NCBI RefSeq assembly: GCF_963576545.1
Contig: NC_083653.1
Location: 15,721,358-15,785,357 of the forward strand
From: Limanda limanda
Taxonomy: Eukaryota > Chordata > Actinopteri > Pleuronectiformes > Pleuronectidae
DNA: 64,000 nt
Direction: 5' to 3'
Both the position numbers and the translations under genes were made by a program. Shown here piece by piece: positions 31,078-43,000 of the stretch; within the stretch, counting starts at the first letter, position 1; every line of letters begins with the position of its first letter. Below the pieces are notes generated by a model. That model was given only the letters and a program-made list of their open reading frames with translations, searched no databases and was not told where the DNA came from.

Positions 31078-34000
31078 TCACTCTCTCACTCGCTGCCCCC
31101 TCCCTCCTGAGATGTGCAGGTCCGGTGGCGTGTTTGCCGTTGGGGGGGGGGGGGGGGGGGGGGTGCAGCGCGAGAGGTTGGTCTATCCCTCCGCAGGTTC
31201 ACCTTCAGAAATCTTGTTACGACTTTTACTTCCTCTAGAATAGGATAAGAGATAGTGTCTTATTTTGTGTGCCTATAGTATAGTGGTTATACTGTGGTTT
31301 ATTAATGTTCTTGGGCAGACACAAGAGGCACTTGTTTATAGTTAATTAGAAGTTCAGATGCACTGGTCCATTACTATTTGAACCTCAGCATCTAGGGTTC
31401 AAAATTGGTAAAATTATACATTATATGCATATTGTTGTTGTAATTTTTCAGTCAGTTGAGATAAATCTTGAGGAGAAATATTTTGGGTTGTTTTGTGTCT
31501 GCATAGACCTACTGTAAAAAGCACTTTGCATTTTTAATTTTAGTTCTTGTACTTTTGATACTTAAGTACATTTCAACACCAGATACTTTTGATACTTAAG
31601 TACTTTTAATATGAGCTACTTTAAGACATTTAGAAGACATAAGTTACGTCAATTTAATGGCAGATGTGCTCGGCTAATTATGTGGGCCGGTCTGAGCCAA
31701 AAAATGCCCGGGCCGTTTTGTTCTCCCAGTCCAGCCCTGTATAAATGTATATACAAATATAACAATATAACGGTATCAGAAATCTTTTGCTCCCTAATAT
31801 TGGTATCAGCATCGGCCCTGAAAAATCCACCTCAGTCAGGTTCTAGTTGAGGGATCCGGGCTTAGCTTGTTTGTCATGAGGATTCCTTTAAAACTACTGA
31901 ACAGATCCAGACATTTTATATATATTTATATATAGCATTGCCAGATAGGGCTGTTTCTTACGTTTCCAGGGAATAATTTGTGGATCTTGAAATAAAATTG
32001 TGCAGGTCCAAATCAAATCTGGGTAAAGTGCATTCAAATGTGGTTTCATAGGAATGTGGACTTTTTTTAAGCAACTGTACGATAACAACAAGGAATTGAG
32101 ACTTTGCTGTATATAGCAACATGGAATATCTTAAGTAACAAACCACTGTCCCTTCAATATCTTGCTGAGGAGACACTTTGAGTCCCCAGGCATGTAGTAA
32201 TTGATATTACTCATCATAAATAATCACTTACTATCAACAGCCTCCGATGCAGCTTGACTAAATTTTGGACCTGGTTGGTGTTCTCGGACTTTCTGTAGAT
32301 GCAGTAGAGCTTGATGGCGATGCCAAAGTAGCAGGAAACGATGATGATGGTAGGCAAGAGGAGGTTGGTGGTGAACATGGAGATGACGAAAGAGAAGCCC
32401 TCGTATTTCATCTGTCCCCAGGCAAGGGAGCAGGACAGTCCGAAGGGCTCCGGGCCGTATCGACCCCAGCCCAGTAGAGGGAACAGAGCCCAGATCAGTG
32501 CCCACAGCCAGCACCACATGCACAGCATCTTCACCTTCTTCCAGCCGATTTTCTCCTCTGCAAAAAGAAAACGAGGAGTGGTTTCCTGTTTTTGTCAGGC
32601 TGCACATTGTAGGCAATATTGCAGAACACAGAGATATGCAGTTATCATAACTGCAAGAATGTTTGCAGGAACACTCAAACAGTCAAGATGAAAAAAACAC
32701 AGTATATTTATATATTTGAACTGATTATACAAATATATCTAAATGTCAAGTCAGAGAAACTGCTCCATTCGTTATTCATATTATTTAGTATATTTATCTT
32801 TGCATATTTCACAAATTCCTGTGCACCAAACTATCTACTTAGGACTCTTTTAACAGGATCCGGCTCCTGACTGGAACTGTTGAAGGATCTTTGGTGAAGG
32901 CTCTGACATTAGCTTTGGGTTTAGACCTGTCTATATATTTGTTGTTCTCCGCTCATTAAGAAGGGTTTTAAAACCACAATCTTTACAATAAGTGCAATGT
33001 GACATATATATTTCATCTTCTTTGACCTTCTGAAGTATCAATAAAGCTGCTCATCTCTGGAAAGCTGGGCACACATGGTATGTTGGGTTTAGAAGAGTGA
33101 GGAACAACATCTCTTGTAGGCTATCTACTGTAGATATAATAATGATATTGGGGGAAAAATCCATACACATTCAGACCAGGTCTTCACCACATTCTTATTG
33201 TGTTGGACAGCACAGAAAGGACGATGAGGGATTGTTCGGCAGCACATGACTTATCGCTGCTCACTAGTATCTATGGATTTTTCCAAAACAGGTCTCCAAT
33301 ATGTCTCTCATGTGACATGGACTTGATGGCATATCATTTTTTATTCGACATTCAGAGGGAGCTTTTGAGGAGCTGTGTCTGGTTTGGTGTCATGTGTTAT
33401 TGCTATCACTACATACAGCCCTGTGTGGATGTGAGCCTCGTCCTCGTGGAATTACACGCTCTTTGAATTAGCTCTTGCATGCAAATTCAACTTCTTGTTA
33501 TGTGAGCAGGCTGTCGTGGATGATTTTCGGACGTTTTTTATACGTTAATATATGCACTGTATATGCTTACATCTACTTATGCATGTGGGTGCATATGTGT
33601 GCTCTATATACAGTATGATTGTATGTTAATTCCGAGCCCTTTGCATGGCGTTTGATACACTTCTTATTAATTGCAATTCCCATCCACCTGTAGTAAACTG
33701 ATAATAGTTTTATTATCTCAGACATTCAATTATCTTGTGCGTACAAACTGAATCTACATTTTTTGCACGTAAAGAGCAGCACACAATGTTCCAGTGTGCG
33801 GGGCACACTTCACGACATGACAGTTGAACATGGCTACACACACTTGACACCCCTTCCTGATATGCCCAGAGTCAACAGGCTAAACCTTTCCACTCTTTTC
33901 ATCTTCTCCTGCATCCCCTGTGTGCAGTCTCGCTCCGTTTGCCTCAGGCACAGAGCTGCCACCTTGTTTTTCAATTACATGTTTTTTCCAGACAGTAAGA

Positions 34001-37000
34001 GCATATATATATTTTTTTTTTTTATATTTGAAAAAATATTATGTACTAGGTATTGAATATTTTTTGGTGCTCATTATAAGTTAAGTATTTAACAATACCT
34101 ATCACTTTAGAATTTGTAACAAAATGCCGGCATTCATTATAGTTGTGTCATTGTACAGATATTAGCACAATTAAATAAAGCGACAAATGAGACCAGTGTG
34201 GAACTGATAACCACACAGTCATTGAATACCCACTGTTAATAGTTCTATCATGTTAATAGTTCATAGCGAGATAACATTGAGTTTAATAAATGTTACTCAG
34301 GACTCCAATATTCCATCATCTGATAGGTCTTAAAATGTATTCCTTATGGTCTGAAATTGATCCTCAAATCTTAATTTTAACAAACCTATAGAAACCCTGT
34401 GTATACAGTATTTCCAAAATGTCAAACTCAATGTCAATTTCATCAAAATACCAATAGTCAAAACGATGAGAGAAGGAAGTTAGTGAGCTACTAGCCAGCG
34501 ACACAGACCAATTGTTTATCGAACAGGACTTATAATCTATTCAGACAGTCTGCAACATCTAAACCCATTGGAATAGATCAGCATTTGTTCTGCTGTGGAG
34601 AGTCAAATGTCTCCAATCTAGTAGAAAAATCACAAAAATCCCTATTTAAATACATTTGTCGGTTTAAACAGAATTGCACAGAACAGAAACATTTGACGAG
34701 CAGGATGAAAAAAAGTCCCTCAGAGAGGCAGCTGGCCGACATGATTAGCTGACGTTGATCAAACAGTTTTTACATTAAAAGAAAAAAAATGATTATGCAA
34801 CTTCCATGTGTCTTATGTGCAAGAGAATCCCGCTGACCTTTAATGCATATATAAATATTAAAAACCTTTGTGAGGCTGTTTATACAGCTAGTTACCATGA
34901 AGTTGTACAAGGCAGAATTGTATTTTAATGCTAAAAGGTGCTTCATTAATGTGAAAATCCTTCTTTGCCATTAGTTTTTTTCTCTTTCAGAGCGCAGAGA
35001 ATGTGAAAATGATTAATCCAAGAAAGGTTCCTGCATAAATTTGCATGGTAACCACGCTCTCCAATGATGAATCTTAACAGAAAAAAATTGTGTGTTTTGA
35101 ACTACTCACTGTGAGTCTGCAGGTTGAGGGAGACAACACAGCGCACGATGGCCAAGACGGTCAGGTTCATGATGCTGGCGACGCCAAAGAAGAATCCTGC
35201 CAGGGCGTAATAACCACAGGCAACGTCTCCCCCGATCCAGTGGTGGCTCCAGGCGGAGGCCACTGCCAGGGGATACATGGTGACAGCCGCTCCCAGGTCG
35301 GTCACTGCCAGATTCACGCTCAGCAGCTCCGGCGGCTTCATCCGTGATGACCTTTTGAACGCCATGATGAGGACAAGAAGATTCCCAAAGATGGAGAACA
35401 CAGCTGGGAGAGGAGCGGAAGAGTGGGACACAAAGTACAGTAGTTTCAGTGAACAGCCATGTTGCATGCTGCGATAATTAAGAAGAAATAGCCCATTCAA
35501 TTTTGCAGAACCCTCTTATAAATGTGTATGAGTTTTTTGTTAGAAGGATAACACAAGAACTACCAAACTGATTTCCAACAATCCTGGTTAATCGATGATA
35601 CCAAAGCCTGTGAAGAAGTCATAACATTTTGATGCGGTTTACCCCAAACATTGTTTATTGTGGCATTTTTCAATGTTTTTATACATTTTTCGTGGCATAA
35701 GGCGATATGTAATTGTGTCCAGTTTTTTTCTTCCCCTGAGCAGATACACGTTGAAGAGTGAAATATACTGTATGTTACATAAGTATTCATGTCCAATATT
35801 TAGGGCTATGGTTTTATGATAAAGTGATCATTTCAGTGAGACATTTCACGTTTAAAATGACCGTTATAGAGCAGCGCAGCTCAATTTGACTTCCTGAAGT
35901 AACTCACAAGCGTCGCTCCATTCAGGTTATCAGACCACTTCCTTTGTTCTTCTTTATTTCCACTGGAGGAACCAGACATCTTGTGTAGGATTCTTCGGCC
36001 GGGTGGTGGTAGATGCTCCTCTGCTGGTTCAACAATAGTTCGAGCTGAACAAATGAAGCTTCATTTGCCAGTTTCCATCTTCAATTTCTGCAGCAACGTC
36101 TTGTTCCCACCTCACGTCCTCAAACAGAAATGTATCTTGTTCAACTCTCTCAGCAAACTAACCAAATCCTCAGTTAGTTACTTCCTTTCAGTAGTGTTTT
36201 GTATGTTTGAATGGGTCACAGTGGAAAGCAGAAGGGAGAATCCTTATTAGACAATGTAAATGTTTCCTATTTATTTTATTTTTGTCACTTTCTGACTTCT
36301 CCCTCTGCTTTCTTGTAGTTTTGTCCTTGTGTCCTTTATCTGTCACCACATGCTCTCCACAGTGAAGTAAGTTAATTACTCTCATTGAAGTACATTTAAA
36401 TAAGGCAGCTCTTTTTGTGTCTCTGCAGTCAAGCCTTCAAATAGCATAATTACCCTCTCAGTTAGGAAGCGGACAATTCTGACGCTTCTTGTCTACCCAA
36501 GACATGTGTGCATGATTATATGTAAGACAGAGGACATGTGATTCATAGGAAGTGTTATTTTAGTGAACGGCCAAACCATCTTTATGTGACATCTAATTCA
36601 TTCAGCATCATGACAAACCAGGCAGCAATAACAGCGGGAGCACAAGCAGTCCCACTTCCAATCAGATGAATTTATTTATCCGTTTATGATTGATTAATTG
36701 GCTCCACGGTGGCTGGAAAACAGGGACTTTTTATACTTGTCTCCCTTTGGTTGTACTGTAGACACTATATAATATTAGACCTGAGGGATTGTATGAAAAC
36801 GACTGAGCCCTTAAGGGGGCAAGAGATCCTTTCATTTGCTGTTTTTCAGATTTTATTACAGCCTACCTTTGAAATATAATCAATAGTCACATAAATAGCT
36901 TTATCATGAGAACATCATTTACTGGACCTTTACTTTATAAAAGTGCCATATAAACTGTCTGTATGATGGTTGTATTGATCTGTACTGAACTGTATTACAC

Positions 37001-40000
37001 ATAGTCCCTGTAACTGTCAGCAAAACCGGCCAGTTTATGCAGACTGTTTTATTCTTTTATTTTAGGGTTGGGATATATATTGTTCTTATGTTCAACTACG
37101 GTTTGGGTTATTTCAGTTTTATTTCGTCGTCTTTTACACGTAGCGACTCCCCTCGCATAATTACCTGCAGCAAAGGAGCGGACGGTTTTATTCGACACAC
37201 CTGATCCCTCGTTTCCGCCCCAGTGCAATAAAATACCTGCCGTGAGCCCGGAACAGATAGGAGCGGAAACCAAACCGGACGCCAGCTTCGTGGAACTTCT
37301 CGGACCTAAGAACCATCCAAACACCAATAGCTTAACACCCCTCGCCAAGCGGAACGAGGTAAGGAAGCTGGTCCCATTCACTTTGCTGCGGGTAGTGCGG
37401 AAGGGAGTCGCTGTCACTCTAACGAGTCAGATGTGTCTCACGTGGCGATTTGTTTGTTCATTGTATTTTAATGTTCGTATTTGGTTTTAATGATTAAAAT
37501 CTTTGTAACTTGCAACTGTCATTACAGTTTTACGGTGCTACTACGGCAAGCCAGATGCAAAAATAAAGAGCCGTGTACATCAGTCAAGAGACTCAGAAGT
37601 TTGTGTGGAGAAGCGGGGGGCCGTTACAGTAAAACTCGTGGCTACACCGAAACGTCTTCCTGACTCGTGTCGTCACCCGAAGACACAAAACTTACACATC
37701 GACCGTCAGGCAAGACCGGATTGCGCATCACAGCGCACGCACTATAGATGCTCTGAGAGACATGTGTATGGAAGTTGAATGAAGCTTTTCACATGTAAAT
37801 ACAAAAATGTTGTGGACTTTCCTGCTGTGTCAAAACTGATCACGAAATAATAATGATGATGATTATAACAACCAATGGTAAATATGTGTCATGTTGCAAC
37901 ATTATTTATTGTTTGTTTGAGGAGCGTAATCACTGTTTAAATTGCCTAGGATAGCTTGCTCAGCATATTTATAACGCATCCTCTTTTGTTTGTGCCTGTC
38001 AAGCCTTTTTTCCTTTGCTTATAATATTTATGTTGCATCCGTTTTGTACTGAAACTCTTGAGTATTCAACTGTTTGTAAATGTCTGGTCAAAGAAATAGC
38101 AGTTACTAAATTAAAGCGACTACTGGCAGAGGTTCGATTCAGGCACACTGCACATCACACCTAAAGATTAAGGTCCGAAAGTCAAATTAACAACGCAAGT
38201 AAAATAAAATGTCACTTAAAGCAGCAGCAACAAGTAAATCAGTTCCCATGCATCAAGACAGACCAGGCTCACGGCAAAAAATAATTCCTGAGAACATCCG
38301 AGAGCCGCATGAAAATACTTTTTATAAGGCCTATGAGTCCTGGAAATTGTCAGCAAGAGAAGTTCGGACTGAATTGAAAAACTACTGCTCTCCAGATGAC
38401 CTCGACAAAATCCAACACAACATTACCACAAAACGTGACGCGGTGCATCATCACTATGAGCCACTCGTACGCAACCAAACCTCCACTTCAGATATCGTTG
38501 GTAAAATGGACACCTGCTCTGCTCTGACCGAAGAAATCCTTGCTCTTGTGAGTAATCGCAGAGACATCATCGATAGCAACTATAACGAACGAATTGAGAA
38601 GGAGAGAGTGAGAATAGTGCTGAGTAAGGAAGAGCATGGCTCCATCTTTGGACTTACCAATACTGAAACCGCATTTTCAGAAACATCACAGAACTCAGAC
38701 CAATCAAATGCAATTTCCACAAGCTCTAGCAAACGACAAGATGCAGAAGCAGAACTCGCAGCCAAGCAAGCGGAGGTAAAGGCAACAAAAGACATTCTAG
38801 CTCAGCAATCCAAGCTCAGAATACTGGAAGATGAATGGAAACTTGAAGAGGCGGCCATGTTGACTGAATTGGAGCGGAAAAGGACAGAGAGACAATCAAA
38901 GCTAGAAGAGGAAAGAAGGAACCTGCAGCAGCTTAAGGCAGAGAAGGAAGTCCAGGTAGCAGCTGCTAGAGTAAGAGCATATAACAGTTTCGAAGATGTC
39001 CACCAAGATGGGATGAACCATGAATCAGTCGCTGCTCACCAGGAGACCAGATATGAAGCTCGGCTAAATTCAAATGAGTTACCATCTCAACCTCGACTAG
39101 CACCTTTGCGAGCAACAACATCTGAAGATACTGTCTCTCTGGCCCAAGCAATAGCAAGCGCACTAAGCATAAATCGCTTGCCTGTACCTGAGCCAGAAAC
39201 ATTTAATGGCGATCCTTTGAAGTTCACTGATTGGAAGATGTCTTTTACAACCCTTATCGATCAGAAACCTCTCTCACCAAGCGAGAAGATGTATTATCTA
39301 AAGATCTACCTCGTCGGAGAAGCCCGCAGAGCAGTGGAAGGGTTCTTCTATAGGAACTCTGAGGACGCATATACAGGCGCCTGGAAAGTACTACATGAGA
39401 GATACGGAAACCCTTTCCTTGTTCAAAAGGCCTTCAGAGACAAGCTCGCCAGATGGCCCAAAATCAGTTCGGGAGGTGCTCCTCCGGGTGCAGGTCGGGT
39501 GCAGGTGCTCCTCCGGGTGCAGGTCCGAGGTGCAGGTCTCGGAGACGTCCCGCTCCGGGTCCCGGACCGGGACCGGGACGTCCCCGGGGACGTACCCTCC
39601 GGGTCCCGGAGCACCTCCAGGTGCACCCGGACCGGGACCGGGACGTCCCCGGGGGAGACGTCCCCGGGGACCGGGAGGTGCTCCTCCGGGTGCAGGTCGG
39701 GTGCAGGTGCTCCTCCGGGTGCAGGTCCGAGGTGCAGGTCTCGGAGACGTCCCGCTCCGGGTCCCGGACCGGGACCGGGACGTCCCCGGGGACGTACCCT
39801 CCGGGTCCCGGAGCACCTCCAGGTGCACCCGGACCGGGACCGGGACGTCCCCGGGGACGTCCCCTCCGGACGAATTTTAGAGGCTAATACAGATTTTAGA
39901 GGCTAATACAGACTAAACACAGACGAGCATTTTATTCTCTGCAGCATTATGTGTTATCAGAATCGGTCAATAATTATGGAGTTATATTTCCACATTTCTA

Positions 40001-43000
40001 TGATGTCATTTACTGTATTTACAGTTGAATGAGTGATGCTGACTGTGAGTTATGAGAATATAATACTGTATTTGTGTCTGTTGAATATAATGCAGCTAAA
40101 TAAAAACATTGTGAACTACTAACAGCCTCATAATTAATGTCAGAGAATTTTTAATAAGATGAAAATGCAAAGTTTTATTTCCTGCATCAAAATTTCAAAT
40201 GCACAAACAGCAGACTGCCCTCCTCGTATAATAGCCTAGCTCTCAAATTTGAATGTATTTATCCTGTTTATAGTCTAAGACAGACGGGCCCTGTTTCACT
40301 GGTAGAATTTATATGCTCATGGACAAATGACTCGTAAGATCTGGATCTGTTTAGTGACTCAGAAAGATTTGAATCCCTAAAAGGATTCAAGTTTGACATC
40401 TGTAGTTGTGTTATAAATTACAGAGACTGTTGTGAAAGTGATTGTAGCAAAACTGACTTTGTGTTATATGTGTCTCTTGTGTTTCAGAGGTGGATTTCAT
40501 GCACTGTAAATTTTGCAAATTTGAAAGCTCCAGCCAAGAGACTCTTCTCAAGCATTTGCGGCTTCAACACGGACAAGGTGCACACTGGCCTTGCATTCAT
40601 ACAGACTGTGTTTGTGTATTTAAAACACCTGGAGCGTTACGATCACACATCTCAAGATCACACTCAACAGTGAAATCCCATGAAAATTTTACATTTCAGT
40701 GTGAATTGTGTGATTTTAAAATCAGTGGCCTCCCGGAATTCCATAAGATTGTGAGCATTCTTGTCATTGCAAAGGATGTGGCATTCATTTGTAAAAGACT
40801 GTCTTCCTGGTACGTTGAACATTTCAGGTCCTATGAGCTTGAATATCACACCAGTGCAGACCTTCTTCTTCTGGATCCAGATGTGCTGACGGATTACCAC
40901 CCTCTAGCAGCATACACAGTTGGTGGAAAGCTTATGGTGACCCCAAGGAAGTTCATTCTCCATTAAAGCTATTCAAAATGGTATGTTCTTTCCCCTCTCC
41001 TCTGCTCTCCTCCTCCTCTGTGTCTCCTCTCCTCACTCTCTCTTCTCTCTCCTCCCCCTCTGTCTCTCATCTGCTCACTCTCTCCCCTCTTCTCCTCTCT
41101 CACCACCCTCTGTCTCTCCTCTCCTCGCCAACTCTCTTCTCCTGTCCTCTGCTCCCCTCTTTCCTTTCCTCTTGCTTTTCTTCTCTTCTCATTTGGACAC
41201 TAAATTATTTGTTAATCAAACATAATCAGCTGATAAATCTCTCTCCTCTTTTCAGACTTTGTTAATTCGGGTCGTTCTTTCTACCAGAGAAGCCCGGCAA
41301 ATCCAGCTTCCTGAAGTCCCAACATCTGTGGGGCAATTTATTGATATACTGAAAGAGAGACTTGAACTTCAAGGTGATTTCTCACTACAGTTTGAGGATC
41401 CAGAGTTTGGAAATGCACTCTGCAACTTAACAGAAATGTCTGAATTACCAGCTGAGCGTGCAGTCTTGCATATAATGTGGATCAGTGATTCATGTCCACT
41501 TGACCAATCAACTAGTTCAGTCTCCTCTCAGGACATACTCAGTGTTCACTCTGAAGATTTTAGGCCTAGTTGGACTGATTCTATCCAGAGGAATTTAAGG
41601 CAAGTCGCAGAGTGGCCATCTCCATTTCCTATCCCTAAGTTTGCATATGATGTGGAACTGAAATTGTGTAAGGCCAATGACACATATGAAAAGTCAAAGA
41701 AGGGCCTTGCAGTGACAAGAGACATGAAAATGGAGATACTGGATAAAATTGCACAGGCAATTTTTGAAATCAAAAGCTACCCCGAGAAAGATGAGCTTGA
41801 GTCAGTTGCCGCTGCGCTGGTTCATAAGTATCCATGCCTGAAGGAGCCAAGTGGCATCACAGGCTATGAGGGATGGAAAACAAGTATCAAGTACAAACTT
41901 GGAAACTACAGATCAAAGCTTCGCCAGGCAGGATGCAATGAGGTAAATGTGAAAAGGAAAAGAAAAGAGGGGGGTGAAGATGACAGCCCGTTCACCCTGA
42001 AGAAGCCCAAATGTGGAGAGGTCAATCATGTGCCAGATTATCCACAACACCATGATGATTCTACACTTGAAGAGGAAAGAGTTGCTCTGGTTGATGAAAT
42101 GAAAAAGAAGAAAAGGAACATGACATTGATACAGCAGAAGATGGAGCTGACGTTTTCCCTAAGGCGGAGAGAAGTCGTGGAGCGTCAGCCTATGGTATCT
42201 GAGGTCCAAGAGAGGTGGCCTGCGCTGTTTTCGTCTCAGGAGGTAAGGATGTCCTAATTTATTTAGCAATTGTCTTATACAACTACATTGGCTTTTCTTG
42301 AAGAAGAACAGTATCTACTGGGGAAATGTGTCAATTCTGTCTTGCCAGTGTTACATTTAAATCTATGATCCATTTGATTCTGTGACCTGTCCTAATTTTC
42401 TTACCCTAACCATCTCACTCCTATGGAAGCCCATTTCTTCCAGTTAAAGAAAAAAAAATCCCCATGCTTAATTGAAATTGCAATTACAATTAATTACAAT
42501 ATTTTGTTGATTGTCTTGTTTAGATATCTGAAGAATTTCGGCGTATCACCAGCAAAGACCTCCTGGGGACTTTTAATGCATCTCTTGAAAGATTTGGACC
42601 TGGCCTGCTAAAACTCTACCGGACTAAGAAGGGTGGTTTTGGCCAAGAAATGGAAGACCTCCTTGATAAACTCGATGATCAGGTGAGTGAAGTGCTCCTT
42701 TGCCTGGCATTTTTAGAAGAGCATGAATATACTTTCTTATAACAGACACAGAAAAAGATGTTGGCTGCTGTAAAAACTACCTTAGTGGATATGCTTCAGT
42801 AAAAATGGATGTCCGCAGTCCTTCCTTTGTGTTTTGGTGGCATTTGGTTTAACAGTATTTTAATTTGTTAAAGTAAAGTTGTGTGTGCTTCATCTTCAGT
42901 ACTATAAAAGATTTCTGATTTTGCATTATGTGTATGTTCAGTACAGTACTATACTTATTGAAATACTTATTTTCCACTGGATACTCTTTAGACATCTGAC

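Larger units (their letters stand above)
30337..31739 (+). mobile_element. hAT transposon, internally deleted, with perfect 8-bp target duplication
   Basis: Termini CAGGGGTGGACTGG (left) and CAGGGCTGGACTGG (right, opposite strand) are imperfect inverted repeats. They are flanked on both sides by TATAAATG (30329-30336 and 31740-31747), the 8-bp duplication typical of hAT. A frameshifted N-terminal transposase remnant starts at 30694 (MDNKSKKTPG, then EAAKCAKLTDL), and CERAFS near 30895 recalls the hAT C-terminal dimerisation region. The middle is therefore missing. A poly-C/CT tract (30988-31092), a G run (31142-31163) and an 18S rRNA piece (31185-31239) lie within the 3' half. Confidence 0.85.
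30153..31844. mobile_element. Old MITE-like repeat interrupted by a hAT insertion
   Basis: The left end CTAGAGTCTGACAGATATAT and the right end, read on the opposite strand as CTAGAACCTGACTGAGGTGG, form weak inverted termini. The interior GGTATCAGCATCGGCCCTGA recalls a fish repeat built on the CCGATATATCGG theme. The hAT at 30337-31739 splits it. No clear target duplication was seen. Confidence 0.45.
29927..32231 (-). other. Opsin A intron 3 with nested transposable elements
   Basis: Contains, nested, an older MITE-like repeat (about 30153-31844), a hAT element inside it (30337-31739) and an rRNA fragment within that. A further dispersed repeat follows at 31865-32065. Confidence 0.65.

Noticed and set aside
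30804..31243. Ser/Leu-rich frames of 94-144 codons
   Set aside because: Translation of the CT microsatellite, G run and rRNA fragment.
32341..32691. 116-codon + strand frame
   Set aside because: Antisense shadow of opsin A exon 3.
35090..35347. 85-codon + strand frame
   Set aside because: Antisense shadow of opsin A exon 2.
38125..38150. Primer-binding-site-like GGTTCGATTC upstream of the BEL/Pao frame
   Set aside because: It is in the tRNA-sense orientation, whereas a primer-binding site should be complementary to a tRNA 3' end; no LTR boundary was seen next to it.
39391..39887. Several Gly/Pro/Arg-rich frames of 140-160 codons on both strands
   Set aside because: Produced by the stop-poor GC-rich minisatellite.
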